DNA of 64,000 bases from Marinobacter flavimaris (GTDB lineage: Bacteria > Pseudomonadota > Gammaproteobacteria > Pseudomonadales > Oleiphilaceae): the NCBI RefSeq assembly GCF_002933295.1, contig NZ_PSSW01000005.1, positions 62,001 to 126,000 on the forward strand, read 5' to 3'. Positions 1 to 8,864 of the stretch are shown here, piece by piece (within the stretch, counting starts at the first letter, position 1; every line of letters begins with the position of its first letter). The notes beneath the pieces are model-generated. The model searched no databases. It saw only the letters and a program-made list of their open reading frames with translations, and was not told the origin of the DNA. The position numbers were made by a program, and so were the translations under genes.

Positions 1-262
1 ACCGTACCGGTTTCTCCGGCTCTTGCCCATCGAGAATTGCATCATAGAGTTCGCGGATATCACCGCCGGCGCAAAAGGCTCTCTCACCGGCGCCCTGAAT
101 GACCACGATGCAGATTCGGTCATCATTGGCCCAGCGGTCCAGGATGTCCTGGATCTGCTCGATCATGTGTTCGGAAAGCGCGTTGAGAGTGCCCGGGGAG
201 TTCAGTGTCAGAACACCCATGTGCCCTTCGCGGCATGCAAGTTCCTCGGCCTCTACAGACAT
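1..262 (-). CDS. Enoyl-CoA hydratase/isomerase-family protein, probably 3-hydroxyisobutyryl-CoA hydrolase-like (partial)
   Basis: Only the first 87 residues are inside the window; the gene runs off the left edge. The reading begins MSVEAEELACREGHMGVLTL and includes the crotonase-fold segment ERAFCAGGDIRELYDAI, where the GGD part forms the oxyanion hole. The GGDIRxLY form is typical of 3-hydroxyisobutyryl-CoA hydrolases of valine breakdown, but a general enoyl-CoA hydratase is possible because the catalytic region further on is missing. The start is supported by a GGAGA Shine-Dalgarno at 271-275, eight bases upstream. It is transcribed away from the cytochrome c gene. Family assignment is firm; exact substrate is an inference. 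Confidence 0.75.
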   Translation of the reverse strand, partial: MSVEAEELACREGHMGVLTLNSPGTLNALSEHMIEQIQDILDRWANDDRICIVVIQGAGERAFCAGGDIRELYDAILDGQEPEKPVR

Positions 263-380
263 TGGCGTTTTCTCCGGAGAATTAAATCAATCTTGGATAC
301 GGAATCGAACGTACTTTCACCCTAATAGCCAGAACAGGAAAGAGGACTAACGTCGAAAAGATGTCCTTGACCTATCGCAT

Positions 381-408
381 TTGAGGTTGCCCCGCTCTGT
401 GCTATAAG
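381..408 (+). promoter_or_regulatory. Sigma70-type promoter for the cytochrome c gene
   Basis: A TTGAGG -35 box at 381-386 and a TATAAG -10 box at 403-408 are 16 bases apart, about 70 bases upstream of the cytochrome c start. Both hexamers are close to consensus. This is a pattern match only. Confidence 0.5.
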
Positions 409-481
409 TGCAAGTCAGTTTAGTGCCCGGCCTCCGAACCGGCCTTAAAATCTGGAAAATGACGATGAGAGGGTAATAACA

Positions 482-817
482 ATGAATCTGAAACACTACG
501 CTGTTGCGGGAATTTTTGCGCTTGGCGCTGCTGTGCCTGCAGTAGTTTCTGCCGCAGATGCCGAAGCCGGCAAGGCCAAGGCGGCTGTCTGTGCTGCGTG
601 CCATGGCCAGAATGGTCTTGCGCAAATTCCGACATACCCGAACCTGGCGGGCCAGAACGAGCAGTACCTGGTATCGGCCCTGAAGGCGTACAAGAACAAG
701 CAACGCTCTGGCGGCCAGGCTGCGATTATGCAGGGGCAGGCTGCTGCCCTGAGTGACACTGATATCGCCAACCTCGCGGCCTACTACGCCAGTCTGCCGG
801 CAGACGGCGGCAAGTAA
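482..817 (+). CDS. Periplasmic class I cytochrome c (c553/c5-like)
   Basis: A 111-residue monoheme c-type cytochrome. Residues 1-24 are a Sec signal peptide (hydrophobic run ending VVSA, cleavage before ADAEAG). The heme attachment motif CAACH lies at residues 37-41 and a likely axial methionine is Met83 in the IMQGQ segment. The C-terminal helix ([13 protein letters not shown]) is typical of the cytochrome c553/c4 half-domain family. It should act as a soluble periplasmic electron carrier, for example towards a terminal oxidase, though no partner is encoded nearby. A GAGAGGG Shine-Dalgarno precedes the ATG. It stands alone, convergent with ppnN. Confidence 0.88.
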   Translation: MNLKHYAVAGIFALGAAVPAVVSAADAEAGKAKAAVCAACHGQNGLAQIPTYPNLAGQNEQYLVSALKAYKNKQRSGGQAAIMQGQAAALSDTDIANLAAYYASLPADGGK

Positions 818-827
818 GCCTTACCCT

Positions 828-859
828 GTCAGCGAAGCGGCTCAGGCCGCTCCGCTGAC
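828..859. terminator. Hairpin between convergent cytochrome c and ppnN genes
   Basis: Two 13-base arms (828-840 and 847-859) pair with a single mismatch around a 6-base loop. The hairpin overlaps the last codons of ppnN. There is no clear T tract on either strand, so factor-independent termination is uncertain. Confidence 0.4.
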
Positions 860-2224
860 GATGCGATAGCTCGGTCTGTAAGCCGAAGAACCCGGTAGTT
901 TCATTCGGTTCTGGGTCACAAACTGCTCGAGCATGGCTTCGAGCGGTTTTATCAGAGTCGGGTCGCCTGCGATTTCGAATGGCCCCTTCTCCTGAACCTG
1001 TCGTATGCCACCCTCCTTGACGTTACCGGCAACAATGCCACTGAAGGCCTTGCGCAAATTCGCAGCGATAAGGTGCACAGGCTGGTCCCGGTGCAGCTCC
1101 AGCGCCCGCATGTTGTCGTGATTGGGCTCGAACGGCAGCTGGAACACCGGGTCGATCTTCAGCATCCAGTTGAAATAATAGGCATCCTGCATGGCGCGCC
1201 GGAACGTCTCGACCTCCTTCATCCCTTTTTTCATGGTCTGGGCCACGCGCACCGGATCGTCGATGATGATCTCGTATTTGCTCGCAGCCTCATCCCCGAG
1301 GGCGTTCCGGATGAACTTGTCGATCATCTCGAAGTATTCCGCGTTTTCCTGCCGGCCGGTAAATACCACCGGGAAGGGTAGATCCGCATTGTCCGGATGC
1401 AGCAGGATCCCGAGCAGGTAGAGAATTTCCTCGGCGGTGCCGACACCGCCCGGGAATACAATCACGCCGTGACCACAGCGGACGAACGCTTCCAGGCGCT
1501 TTTCAATGTCCGGCATGATGACCAGTTCATTGACGATAGGGTTTGGGGCTTCGGCGCCAATGATGCCGGGTTCTGTAATACCGATGTAGCGACCGTTCTT
1601 TACCCGCTGCTTGGCGTGGCCAATGGTGGCACCTTTCATGGGCCCTTTCATGGCACCCGGGCCACATCCGGTGCAGATGCTCAGGGCCCTGAGCCCCAAC
1701 TGATGACCGACATCCTTGCTGTACTGGTATTCTTCATGTCCGATGGAGTGGCCACCCCAGCAGACCACGAGGTCTGGTTGTCTTCCCGCCTGCAGCACCC
1801 GGGCGTTGCGGAGAATGTGGAACACGTAATTGGTCAGGTCCTCCGGATCATCCCGGCGAAAACCGGCGGCTGTCTGAGGGATCGAATGCGAGTAGATAAT
1901 GTCTCGTAAAACCGAGAACAGGTGCTCGCGGATCGCCCTCAGCATTTCGCCATCAACAAAGGCATGGCCGGGCGCATTGATCAGTTCCAGTTTGAGGCCC
2001 CGGGGCTGCGGTACCAGGCGGACATCAAAGTCGGCATGGGATTCCATCAATGCCTTGCAGTCGTCAGTCTCGATGCCCGTATTGAGAACCGCCAGCGCGC
2101 ATTGGCGGAACAGCCGGTAAAGGCCGCCTTCGCTGCGGTCCTTGAGGCGGTTGACCTCATGATTGGAGAGAATTTCAAGGCTGCCCTCTGGTGAGACGAG
2201 GGCATTGATGGTGGTTTCCTGCAT
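842..2224 (-). CDS. ppnN: Pyrimidine/purine-5'-nucleotide nucleosidase PpnN (YgdH)
   Basis: A 460-residue protein close in length to E. coli PpnN (454). PpnN hydrolyses nucleoside monophosphates to base and ribose-5-phosphate and is known to respond to (p)ppGpp. The N-terminal region with LINAPGHAFVDGEMLRAI matches the PpnN-specific domain, and the central LOG (lysine decarboxylase-like Rossmann) domain carries FPGGVGTAEEILY near residue 258, the nucleotide-binding and catalytic loop. I chose the ATG at 2224 rather than an in-frame start 16 codons upstream, because the family begins close to the segment SPEGSLEILS. The gene is divergent from thiI, with about 110 bases between the starts. Confidence 0.9.
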   Translation of the reverse strand: MQETTINALVSPEGSLEILSNHEVNRLKDRSEGGLYRLFRQCALAVLNTGIETDDCKALMESHADFDVRLVPQPRGLKLELINAPGHAFVDGEMLRAIREHLFSVLRDIIYSHSIPQTAAGFRRDDPEDLTNYVFHILRNARVLQAGRQPDLVVCWGGHSIGHEEYQYSKDVGHQLGLRALSICTGCGPGAMKGPMKGATIGHAKQRVKNGRYIGITEPGIIGAEAPNPIVNELVIMPDIEKRLEAFVRCGHGVIVFPGGVGTAEEILYLLGILLHPDNADLPFPVVFTGRQENAEYFEMIDKFIRNALGDEAASKYEIIIDDPVRVAQTMKKGMKEVETFRRAMQDAYYFNWMLKIDPVFQLPFEPNHDNMRALELHRDQPVHLIAANLRKAFSGIVAGNVKEGGIRQVQEKGPFEIAGDPTLIKPLEAMLEQFVTQNRMKLPGSSAYRPSYRIVSGAA

Positions 2225-2334
2225 TAACGGTGAAACTCCTGGATGTTGCGGAAATGCCCGATTTTGAGGCACGCAGTCAAAAGGGTAGACTAAGGCCTTT
2301 CAGTACAATACGCCACCCGACAAAATTCCGATTT

Positions 2335-3789
2335 ATGAAACTGCTTATTCGTCCCGCTCCGGAAGTTGCTATCAAGAGTAAACCCGTCCGTCGCCAGCAG
2401 ATGCGTCATCTGCGCCAGAACATCCGAAAGCTGCTGGCGCGGCTTGATCCGGAGATTCGGGTTGAAGGCAGCTGGGACAGGGTGGACGTGGAGGTGCCAG
2501 ACGGTCGTGGGTTGTCCGGGCCGGCCCTTGAGCTGCTTTTGCGCATACCGGGCATTTCCACGATCCAGGAAATCGGAGCGTTTCCATTTGTCAGTCTGGA
2601 AGACGTTGCCGAGAAGGCTGTTGAGGCCTTTGCGGACCGGTTGGCTGGCAAAACCTTTGCCGTCAGGGCCCGACGTCACGGTGAACACAGTTTCCGCTCT
2701 ATTGATCTGGAGCGCACCGTGGGTGCCGCGCTTATGCAGGCATCGGGTGCCAGTGGGGTTGATCTGAAATCCCCACAGGTTGAGGTGCGGATTGAAGTCC
2801 AGGACGACCAGTTCCATATTGCCCATCGCAAGCACCGGGGGTTGGGCGGCTATCCGCTGGGCAGTGTCGAAAATGTGCTGACCCTGATTTCCGGGGGCTA
2901 TGATTCTTCGGTGGCGGCTTACTTGATGATGCGAAGGGGTTTGCGCAATCACTTCCTGTTTTTCAACCTCGGAGGCACGGCTCACGAGGTTGGTGTGCGC
3001 CAGGTGGTGCACTACCTGTGGGATCGCTACGGTGCCTCCCACAGTGCCAAGTTTATCTCGGTGCCCTTCGAGGGTGTTGTCGCTGAAATCATGCGTTCGG
3101 TGAGTCACCGTCACTGGGGCGTGGTGCTCAAGCGTCAGATGCTGATGGCGGCAGCAGAGATTGCCCGCAAGAACAACGCCTCGGGGGTGGTGACAGGAGA
3201 TGCCGTGGCCCAGGTGTCCAGCCAGACCCTGAGCAACCTCAATGTGGTGGATCGGGCCAGTGACGAGGTGGTCCTGCGCCCATTGGTGTCCATGGACAAG
3301 GAATCCATTATCCGCATCGCCAGGGAGATTGGTACCGAAGTCTACGCCTGCAACATGCCGGAATACTGTGGTGTGATTTCCCAGAAGCCGGCCACTCGTG
3401 CCAAGTTACACCGGGTAGAGGAAGATGAATCCCGGATGGATGCTTCCGTGCTTGCAAGCGCAATCGAGGCCCGGGAAGAAACGCCGGTCAATCGGTTGCT
3501 GGAAACGACCGTGACCCCTGAGGAAGTGGAAATGGTGCAGACGCCCTCCGTGGATGACGTGATTATTGATGTCCGCCACCCTTCCGAGGGGGAGCAGTCA
3601 CCGCTGAAACTGACTAACAACGAAATTCTGCAGATTCCGTTCTACGAGCTGAATCAACAGCTGCCGGAGTTGCCGGCCAACCGGCAGTATCTCCTGTATT
3701 GCGATCGCGGCACCATGAGCCGCATGCATGCGGGGCACCTCAGGGCCGAGGGGCACGAAAACGTAAAGGTTTACGCGCCCGCGGCCTGA
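2335..3789 (+). CDS. thiI: tRNA 4-thiouridine synthase ThiI with rhodanese domain
   Basis: A 484-residue ThiI that makes s4U8 in tRNA and transfers sulfur towards thiazole synthesis. Order of domains: N-terminal ferredoxin-like/THUMP region (to about residue 165), PP-loop ATP pyrophosphatase with LISGGYDSSVA near residue 185, the PEYCGVIS cysteine at 345, then a C-terminal rhodanese domain with YCDRGTMS, whose Cys456 takes the place of the E. coli persulfide cysteine 456. The start MKLLIRPAPEVAIKS aligns with the E. coli start, so the in-frame ATG 35 codons upstream is not used. Both catalytic cysteines are present, so the enzyme should be complete. Confidence 0.95.
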   Translation: MKLLIRPAPEVAIKSKPVRRQQMRHLRQNIRKLLARLDPEIRVEGSWDRVDVEVPDGRGLSGPALELLLRIPGISTIQEIGAFPFVSLEDVAEKAVEAFADRLAGKTFAVRARRHGEHSFRSIDLERTVGAALMQASGASGVDLKSPQVEVRIEVQDDQFHIAHRKHRGLGGYPLGSVENVLTLISGGYDSSVAAYLMMRRGLRNHFLFFNLGGTAHEVGVRQVVHYLWDRYGASHSAKFISVPFEGVVAEIMRSVSHRHWGVVLKRQMLMAAAEIARKNNASGVVTGDAVAQVSSQTLSNLNVVDRASDEVVLRPLVSMDKESIIRIAREIGTEVYACNMPEYCGVISQKPATRAKLHRVEEDESRMDASVLASAIEAREETPVNRLLETTVTPEEVEMVQTPSVDDVIIDVRHPSEGEQSPLKLTNNEILQIPFYELNQQLPELPANRQYLLYCDRGTMSRMHAGHLRAEGHENVKVYAPAA

Positions 3790-3793
3790 AATA

Positions 3794-4807
3794 TCAGCCG
3801 GCCAGGCCTTTGAAGAACTGCTGGACGTTCTCGCTCAGGGCGTCCAGGTCATATCCGCCTTCCTGCACCACCAGAGTAGGCAGTCCCAGCTGGCGCACAT
3901 GGGTGCTGAGCCTGCAGAAACCTTCCGATGATACCGATACCTTGGCCTGGGGATCGTTCTTGTAGATGTCGAACCCGAGGGCGAGGATTATGGCGTCCGG
4001 CTGGAACAGCTTGATCGCTGCAAGGGCGTCGTCCAGTTTCGCGAAGAAGTCATCTTCCGAGGAACCATGGGGCATCGGCATGTTGATGTTGTAGCCAAAA
4101 CCTTCCCCTTCACCACGTTCGTTCTCGAAGCCGCTGACTACCGGGTAGAAGTTGGTGGTATCGCCGTGGATGGAGATGTACAGCACATCGCTGCGATCGT
4201 AGAAAATCTCCTGGATACCCTGGCCGTGGTGCATGTCGGTATCCAGGATAACGATTTTCGGGAACCGTGCCTTCATATGCTCGGCAGCAATTGCGGCGTT
4301 GTTGAGGTAACAGAAACCACCGGCGGCATCCCGGCGGGCATGGTGCCCAGGCGGACGGCACACGGCGTACGACGTTCTGTCGCCGGCGATCAGTGCATCA
4401 GCCGCACCCAACGCGCTCTGGGCAGACCAGTACGCGGCATGCCAAGTGTGTTCGCCAATCGGACAGCTGCCATCAGCCTGATAGCGGGCCGCCTCTGCGA
4501 GAATGCCAGTCAGGTGATTCGGGGAACGGACGAAAATATTCGAAATAACCTCATCGCCCCAGTCATCCATCTGCTTCCAGCGCCGATGCGCAGATTCAAG
4601 AAAGCGCAGGTAGCCCAGATCGTGGACTTTTGAAATCGGCCCCGCGCCCTGGTCTGCTGGCTGCAGCACAGAGATGCCCAGTTCCCTGAGTCCGCCCAGC
4701 ATTTCACCAGTGCGGGCAGGAATTTCCTGGGGCTGGCGCATCTGTCCCCGGGTAAAGTAGGTCTGTGGAACATGCTCATCCTGTGCGGGATGGAAAAATG
4801 CCTTCAT
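3794..4807 (-). CDS. aphA: Acetylpolyamine amidohydrolase (histone deacetylase superfamily)
   Basis: A 337-residue zinc deacetylase of the class II HDAC-like family. It resembles the Mycoplana acetylpolyamine amidohydrolase: the CRPPGHHA motif near residue 154 supplies the catalytic histidine pair, the ILDTDMHHGQG motif near residue 190 supplies zinc ligands, and VVQEGGYDLD closes the C-terminal active-site loop. It should remove acetyl groups from N-acetylputrescine or related polyamines in the cytoplasm. It is divergently arranged with a succinate-semialdehyde dehydrogenase gene, which fits a polyamine-to-succinate route. A role on acetylated lysine in proteins cannot be excluded from sequence. 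Confidence 0.85.
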   Translation of the reverse strand: MKAFFHPAQDEHVPQTYFTRGQMRQPQEIPARTGEMLGGLRELGISVLQPADQGAGPISKVHDLGYLRFLESAHRRWKQMDDWGDEVISNIFVRSPNHLTGILAEAARYQADGSCPIGEHTWHAAYWSAQSALGAADALIAGDRTSYAVCRPPGHHARRDAAGGFCYLNNAAIAAEHMKARFPKIVILDTDMHHGQGIQEIFYDRSDVLYISIHGDTTNFYPVVSGFENERGEGEGFGYNINMPMPHGSSEDDFFAKLDDALAAIKLFQPDAIILALGFDIYKNDPQAKVSVSSEGFCRLSTHVRQLGLPTLVVQEGGYDLDALSENVQQFFKGLAG

Positions 4808-4992
4808 TGTTCGGTCTCCTGGGTGGCTGATCCCCCGAGTATAGGCACACTCAGGCGATGATCAAAAGCCTGCCCTTGACTTTACAGGTTGGGATACAAC
4901 ATCCACTATGAAAGACATAAAACACTGACGCAACCAGATTACCTTTACTGCGCCCCACTCGGGGCGGAGCCAATCACAGAAGAGGAGCCGAG

Positions 4993-6444
4993 ATGATCGA
5001 GTCACCCCTGCTGGAAAAGCTGACCGGCTATATCGGTGGTCGCTGGACTGACAATGAACATGGCAACACCTTCGATGTCTATAACCCGGCAACGGGTAAG
5101 GTGATCGCCCAGGTCGCATCCATGTCGGAAGACGAAGTGAACGCCGCCGTTGCCTCCGGCAAGTCGGCACTGCGACTGACCAGTCCCTACAGCATCGAGA
5201 CCCGCCGGAAGTGGCTGGAAGACATCCGGGATGCGCTCAAGGCCAACAAGGAGGAAGTCGGTCGGATCCTGTGCATGGAGCATGGCAAGCCGCTGCAGGA
5301 GGCCCAGGGCGAAGTGGATTACGCCGCCGGGTTCTTCGATTACTGCTCCAAGCACATCCAGGCCCTGGATGCCCATACCATTCCGGAAAAGCCAAAAGAC
5401 TGCACCTGGACCGTTCACTACCGGCCCATTGGCGTCACCGGCCTGATCACGCCCTGGAACTTCCCAATTGGCATGATCGCGAAGAAGCTCTCCGCTGCGC
5501 TGGCGGCAGGCTGCCCCTCGGTGATCAAACCGGCCAGTGAAACCCCGCTGACCATGATTGCCTTGTTCAGCCTGATGGATAAGCACACCGACATACCTGA
5601 CGGCATGGTGAACCTGGTGATGGGTAAAGCCAGTGTGATCGGCAAGGTTCTCTGTGAGAGCCCCGACGTGCCCATGCTCAGCTTTACCGGTTCCACCGAA
5701 GTGGGCCGTAAGCTGATTGTCGACACCGCAGATCAGGTCAAGAAACTGGCCCTCGAGCTGGGCGGCAACGCACCGTTCATCGTCTTCGACGACGCCGATC
5801 TGGACGCTGCGGCGGATAACCTCATCGCCAACAAATTCCGTGGTGGTGGCCAGACCTGTGTTTGTGCCAACCGGATTTTCGTGCATGAGAAAGTGGCCGA
5901 TGCCTTCGGTGAAAAGCTTGCCGAGCGTGTTAACAAGATGACCGTCGGTGACGGCATCAACGGCGACGTGGATCTTGGCCCCCTGATCAACCAGGCTGGC
6001 TACGACAAGGTCAAACGCCACGTACAGGACGCCCTTGAAAAAGGCGCTACCCTGGTTGCCGGCAAGAAACCGGAAGATCTGGGTAACGACCTGTTCTTCC
6101 CGCCGACCGTCGTGCACGGCGTAAACCGGGATATGTACTGCTACCAGGAAGAAACCTTCGGCCCGCTGGTGCCCATGGCCCTGTTCCGCACGGAAGAGGA
6201 AGTCATCGAAGCCGGTAACGACACCGAGTTCGGTCTCGCCTCCTACGTGTTCACCAACGATGCCGAACGCGCCCAGCGCGTGGCTGCTGGCCTTCGTTTC
6301 GGCCACTGCGGCTGGAACACCGGCACCGGCCCGACACCGGAAGCGCCGTTTGGTGGCATGAAAGCCTCTGGTATTGGTCGTGAAGGCGGCCTGGAAGGTC
6401 TGTTCGAGTTTGTTGAAGCGCAGACTGTACCAAGGGGTTTTTAA
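4993..6444 (+). CDS. gabD: NAD(P)-dependent succinate-semialdehyde dehydrogenase
   Basis: A 483-residue aldehyde dehydrogenase closest in pattern to GabD. It has the TPWNFP cofactor-loop motif, the LELGGNAPFIVFDDADLD block with the general base Glu255, the catalytic Cys289 in GQTCVCANR, and the APFGGMKASGIGREGG C-terminal signature. It should oxidise succinate semialdehyde to succinate, the last step of GABA and putrescine use. A GAGGAG Shine-Dalgarno sits just before the ATG. The divergent neighbour is an acetylpolyamine amidohydrolase. A related semialdehyde (glutarate semialdehyde) is an alternative substrate. A structured repeat follows the stop codon. Confidence 0.85.
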   Translation: MIESPLLEKLTGYIGGRWTDNEHGNTFDVYNPATGKVIAQVASMSEDEVNAAVASGKSALRLTSPYSIETRRKWLEDIRDALKANKEEVGRILCMEHGKPLQEAQGEVDYAAGFFDYCSKHIQALDAHTIPEKPKDCTWTVHYRPIGVTGLITPWNFPIGMIAKKLSAALAAGCPSVIKPASETPLTMIALFSLMDKHTDIPDGMVNLVMGKASVIGKVLCESPDVPMLSFTGSTEVGRKLIVDTADQVKKLALELGGNAPFIVFDDADLDAAADNLIANKFRGGGQTCVCANRIFVHEKVADAFGEKLAERVNKMTVGDGINGDVDLGPLINQAGYDKVKRHVQDALEKGATLVAGKKPEDLGNDLFFPPTVVHGVNRDMYCYQEETFGPLVPMALFRTEEEVIEAGNDTEFGLASYVFTNDAERAQRVAAGLRFGHCGWNTGTGPTPEAPFGGMKASGIGREGGLEGLFEFVEAQTVPRGF

Positions 6445-6472
6445 CAGAGAAGCCATCTCCAAAGCGAGATAA

Positions 6473-6580
6473 GCGCGGGGGCGGGGCTCTGTTCAGGACT
6501 GTCTGTGGCCAGGGATGGCCACAGCCAAGCGCACATGGATGTGCTCGTAGCGTGTCCTGAACAGAGCCCCGCCCTCGTGC
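6473..6580 (+). repeat. Structured intergenic repeat, copy 1 (outer stem plus two GGA hairpins)
   Basis: An outer stem pairs 6473-6499 with 6554-6580: 27 pairs, of which two are G-U and the innermost 19 are perfect Watson-Crick. Inside are two hairpins. Hairpin 1 has an 8-bp stem (6503-6510 with 6517-6524) and loop AGGGAT. Hairpin 2 has a 4-bp stem (6531-6534 with 6541-6544) and loop ATGGAT. Both hexaloops fit ANGGAN closed by C-G, and ACATGGATGT fits the CsrA/RsmA consensus ACANGGANGU exactly. The element lies between gabD and uvrD, read in the direction of both. Copies 2 and 3 share the inner layout but not the outer-stem sequence. Confidence 0.8.
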
Positions 6581-6684
6581 TTTTCCCCTCAAGAAAAGGG
6601 CTAACCCAAGCCCAAAAGAAATCCCGCATTTCTCCTGTTATACTCTCAGACCTGTTTATTTAACCAGTAGCGAACCGATTCTTT

Positions 6685-8850
6685 ATGGACGTCTCCCACA
6701 TCATCGATCCGTTGAACGATGCCCAGCGTGAAGCTGTTACCGCTCAGAACGATCACCTTTTGGTTCTGGCAGGTGCAGGAAGTGGTAAAACCCGTGTTCT
6801 GGTGCACCGGATCGCCTGGTTGATGACCGTGGATCGGGTGCCGCCCACTGGCATCCTGGCGGTTACGTTTACCAACAAGGCCGCCAAGGAGATGCGTTAC
6901 CGCATTGAGCAGATGATGGACATTCCGGCTCGCGGCCTCTGGTTTGGCACCTTTCATGGCATCGCGCACCGTCTGTTGCGCTCGCACTGGAAAGACGCTG
7001 GCTTGCCGGAGAACTTCCAGGTTCTGGACAGTGACGACCAGCTGCGGCTGATCAAGCGGGTGATGCGGGAAAACCAGATTGATGAGAGCAAGTGGCCGCC
7101 GAAGCAGGCCCAGTGGTTTATCAGTAGCCAGAAGGACGAAGGGCTGCGGGCGGATCATATCCAGGAGAATCCGGGCGACCATTTCCTGTCGATCATGCTG
7201 AAGATCTATCGCCAGTACGAAAAACTCTGCCAGCAGGGTGGTCTGGTGGATTTTGGCGAGTTGTTGCTGCGATCCCATGAACTGTGGCTGCATCGTCCGG
7301 AGCTGCTGGCCCATTACCAGAGCCGGTTCCAGCATATCCTGGTGGACGAGTTTCAGGACACCAACACCATTCAATACGCCTGGCTGCAGGTGCTGGCCAG
7401 CAATCGCGTGCCAATGACGGTGGTGGGGGACGACGATCAGTCTATCTACGGCTGGCGGGGCGCCAAGGTCGAAAACATCCAGCAGTACCAGCGGGATTTC
7501 CCCAATGCCCGGTTGGTGCGTCTGGAGCAGAATTACCGCTCCACCCAGATGATCCTGAAGGCGGCCAACGCGGTGATCGCCAACAACCAGGGCCGGCTGG
7601 GCAAGGAGCTCTGGACCGACGGTCCGGAAGGCGAACCGATCAGCCTTTACGCGGCGTTCAACGAACAGGACGAAGCCAACTACATTGCCGACAGCATTTC
7701 CGCCTGGGTGCAGGACGGCAATCTGCGCAGTGAATCCGCGATTCTCTATCGCTCCAACGCCCAGTCCCGGGTGCTGGAAGAATCGCTGATGCGCCAGGGG
7801 ATCCCATATCGGGTCTATGGAGGTCTGCGTTTCTATGACCGCCAGGAAATCCGAAACGCCCTGGCGTACCTGAGGCTGGTCCAGTATCGTCGCGACGATG
7901 CGGCATTTGAGCGAGTGGTGAATGTGCCGCCCCGCGGCATTGGCGCAAAGAGCCTCGCGGAGCTTCGGGAATACGCCACCGAGCAAAGCATCTCCTTGTG
8001 GGAATCCGCCGAGCGGCTGCTGGACGCCGGGCAGGTGAAAGGCCGGGCCAAAACCGGCCTGCAGTCTTTCATTGCCATCATCGAAGGCCTCTCCGAAATG
8101 GTCGGCGATGCGTCATTGCATGGCCTGATGAAGCAGACCATCGAAAACAGCGGCTTGAAGGATTATCACGCCAGCGAAAAAGGCGAGAAAGGCCAGGCCC
8201 GGGTGGAAAACCTCGAGGAACTGGTGAATGCCCTGTCTGATTACGAAGTGGAGGATGGCGTCGACGCGCTGTCGGAATTCATTGCCCAGGCGGCTCTGGA
8301 TGCCGGTGAATCTCAGGCCGAAGACCATGAAGATAGTGTTCAGTTGATGACATTGCACTCCGCCAAGGGCCTGGAATTCCCACTCGTGTTCCTGGCCGGC
8401 GTGGAAGAGGGTCTGTTCCCCCACGGCATGTCCCTGGAAGAGCCGGGTCGCATGGAAGAGGAGCGCCGACTGGCCTACGTGGGCATAACCCGGGCCATGA
8501 AGAAGCTGGTACTCACTTACGCCGAATCCCGGCGTTTGTACGGTCAGGAAAAGTTCAACGCGTTGTCCCGGTTTGTGCGGGAGATTCCGGGCGACTGTCT
8601 GCAGGAAGTGCGGCTGCGAAATACCGTCACCCGTCCGGCCATGGTCGAGCGTCCGAATGAGAGCATGTTCAGCCAGGATTCGGCGCAGCAATCAGGCTTC
8701 AGCCTGGGGCAACGGGTACGCCATCCCAAGTTTGGCGAGGGTATCGTGATGAATTCGGAGGGCACCGGGCACCATACTCGGGTGCAGGTGAATTTTGATG
8801 AGGGCGCCAAGTGGCTGGTTCTGGCGTATGCGCCTCTAGAGGCCTGCTAA
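6685..8850 (+). CDS. uvrD: DNA helicase II UvrD
   Basis: A 721-residue superfamily 1A helicase, nearly the length of E. coli UvrD (720). It unwinds DNA 3' to 5' in nucleotide excision repair and mismatch repair. The Walker A motif AGAGSGKT lies at about residues 29-36, the Walker B region reads VDEFQDTN, motif III reads GDDDQSIYGWRGA, and motif VI reads YVGITRAMKKL. The C-terminal end (GEGIVMNSEGTG then a TUDOR-like segment) is the RNA-polymerase-interacting tail typical of UvrD/PcrA. A -10-like TATACT lies at 6639-6644. I saw no proper LexA box. It is convergent with uppP. Confidence 0.97.
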   Translation: MDVSHIIDPLNDAQREAVTAQNDHLLVLAGAGSGKTRVLVHRIAWLMTVDRVPPTGILAVTFTNKAAKEMRYRIEQMMDIPARGLWFGTFHGIAHRLLRSHWKDAGLPENFQVLDSDDQLRLIKRVMRENQIDESKWPPKQAQWFISSQKDEGLRADHIQENPGDHFLSIMLKIYRQYEKLCQQGGLVDFGELLLRSHELWLHRPELLAHYQSRFQHILVDEFQDTNTIQYAWLQVLASNRVPMTVVGDDDQSIYGWRGAKVENIQQYQRDFPNARLVRLEQNYRSTQMILKAANAVIANNQGRLGKELWTDGPEGEPISLYAAFNEQDEANYIADSISAWVQDGNLRSESAILYRSNAQSRVLEESLMRQGIPYRVYGGLRFYDRQEIRNALAYLRLVQYRRDDAAFERVVNVPPRGIGAKSLAELREYATEQSISLWESAERLLDAGQVKGRAKTGLQSFIAIIEGLSEMVGDASLHGLMKQTIENSGLKDYHASEKGEKGQARVENLEELVNALSDYEVEDGVDALSEFIAQAALDAGESQAEDHEDSVQLMTLHSAKGLEFPLVFLAGVEEGLFPHGMSLEEPGRMEEERRLAYVGITRAMKKLVLTYAESRRLYGQEKFNALSRFVREIPGDCLQEVRLRNTVTRPAMVERPNESMFSQDSAQQSGFSLGQRVRHPKFGEGIVMNSEGTGHHTRVQVNFDEGAKWLVLAYAPLEAC

Positions 8851-8864
8851 TTGTAAGCAGGCCT
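8840..8864. terminator. Bidirectional hairpin between uvrD and uppP
   Basis: An 8-bp perfect stem (AGGCCTGC at 8840-8847 with its complement at 8857-8864) and a 9-base A/T-rich loop. The stem overlaps the stop codons of both convergent genes, so it can serve either strand. The T tract is weak. Confidence 0.5.

Noticed and set aside
5002..6462. Long open frame of 486 codons on the minus strand opposite gabD
   Set aside because: The plus-strand gene is a clear aldehyde dehydrogenase; the opposite frame has no family signature and no Shine-Dalgarno, and is a GC-rich codon-bias shadow.
6635..6649. LexA (SOS) box before uvrD
   Set aside because: CTG and CAG are there but are nine bases apart, not ten, and the A/T core is poor. 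Not called.
6646..7986. Long open frame opposite uvrD on the minus strand
   Set aside because: uvrD motifs are intact on the plus strand; the reverse frame shows no domain.
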